Under the pieces are notes generated by a model, which was given only the letters and a program-made list of their open reading frames with translations, did not search any database and was not told the DNA's origin. The position numbers and the translations under genes are program-made. This document shows, piece by piece, positions 14,031 through 14,449 of a DNA stretch of 14,449 bases (position 1 is the first letter of the stretch; each line of letters opens with the position of its first letter). The stretch is from positions 1 to 14,449 of the forward strand of contig JBEBHE010000092.1 of assembly GCA_040081205.1 (NCBI GenBank), read 5' to 3'. The stretch is from UBA5216 sp040081205 (lineage in GTDB: Bacteria > Pseudomonadota > Gammaproteobacteria > Burkholderiales > SG8-41).

Positions 14031-14449
14031 CTACGACTTTCCCGTGCTGCCGAATCCGCCCGCGCCGCGATCCGAGGCGCCGAATGCATCGACCACGTTG
14101 AATTCAGCCTGAACTACCGGGATCACCACCAGTTGCGCCAGCCGCTCCATTGGGTTGACCACAAACGGCGCATTGCCGCGATTCCAGGTGGAAACAAACA
14201 ACTGGCCTTGGTAATCGGAATCGATTAGCCCCACCAGATTGCCGAGCACGATGCCGTGTTTATGGCCGAGTCCGGAGCGCGGCAGTATCACGGCGGCGTA
14301 GCCGGGATCATTGATGTGTATCGCGATGCCCGCGGGGATCAGTTCGCATTGGCCCGGATTCAGCGTCAGCGGCGCTTGCACGCAGGCGCGCAGGTCAAGG
14401 CCGGCTGAGCCGGGCGTAGCGTATTGCGGTAATTGATCGCGCAGGCGTG
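14031..14449 (-). CDS. dut: Deoxyuridine triphosphate nucleotidohydrolase (dUTPase), 5' end cut
   Basis: This trimeric dUTPase hydrolyses dUTP to dUMP and pyrophosphate, keeping uracil out of DNA and supplying dTMP synthesis. All five family motifs are seen: AGLDLRA (motif 1, just inside the right edge), PRSGLGHKHG (motif 2), GLIDSDYQGQL with the catalytic Asp (motif 3), ERLAQLVVIPV (motif 4) and RGAGGFGSTG, the flexible P-loop-like C-terminus (motif 5). About 138 residues are visible against about 150 in E. coli, so roughly ten N-terminal residues lie beyond the window. The reading frame continues to the edge, so the GTG at 14381 is not the true start. This is a core gene and suggests the right flank is conserved chromosome. 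Confidence 0.97.
   Translation of the reverse strand, partial: RLRDQLPQYATPGSAGLDLRACVQAPLTLNPGQCELIPAGIAIHINDPGYAAVILPRSGLGHKHGIVLGNLVGLIDSDYQGQLFVSTWNRGNAPFVVNPMERLAQLVVIPVVQAEFNVVDAFGASDRGAGGFGSTGKS

Overview
The window is ordinary bacterial chromosome of moderately high GC with short, very AT-rich intergenic patches. A Bug-family tripartite-tricarboxylate-transporter binding protein next to dut, together with scattered catabolic enzymes of CocE, MmgE/PrpD, FAH and Abhydrolase_10 type, suggests a betaproteobacterium (Burkholderiales-like, possibly uncultured). This placement is inferred from gene content and was not tested. Thirteen protein genes are supported. I see no tRNA, rRNA, CRISPR, transposase, integrase or phage genes.

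Layout: (1) 165-4927, four + strand genes: an exported fumarylacetoacetate-hydrolase-family hydratase, a CocE/NonD (S15) serine esterase, a muconate-lactonizing-type enolase-superfamily enzyme, and a Nu-class/YfcG-like glutathione S-transferase. (2) 4924-5022, a 99-base imperfect inverted repeat between convergent genes, whose two ends carry both TAG stop codons. (3) 5019-9879, four - strand genes, read in the order Abhydrolase_10 exported hydrolase, SIMPL-domain protein, tandem SnoaL-like protein, small exported alpha/beta hydrolase. (4) 10147-12977, three + strand genes: MmgE/PrpD, DoxX membrane protein, and a six-bladed propeller that keeps the residues of peptidyl-hydroxyglycine amidating lyase. 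(5) 12998-14449, two - strand genes: a Bug-type binding protein and dut, cut by the right edge.

The genes look like a catabolic neighbourhood: ester or amide hydrolases, a keto-acid hydratase, a cycloisomerase-like enolase, a dehydratase-family enzyme and a carboxylate-binding protein. Five products carry export signals. No substrate can be assigned, and a single pathway joining them is inference only.

The least expected structures are non-coding. A motif TAAnTATTTGTTTTTA occurs three times, only between genes and always on the + strand (17-31, 4194-4208, 9919-9933). At both convergent gene pairs, the two TAG stop codons lie in the two arms of a palindrome (4924-5022 and 12974-13001).
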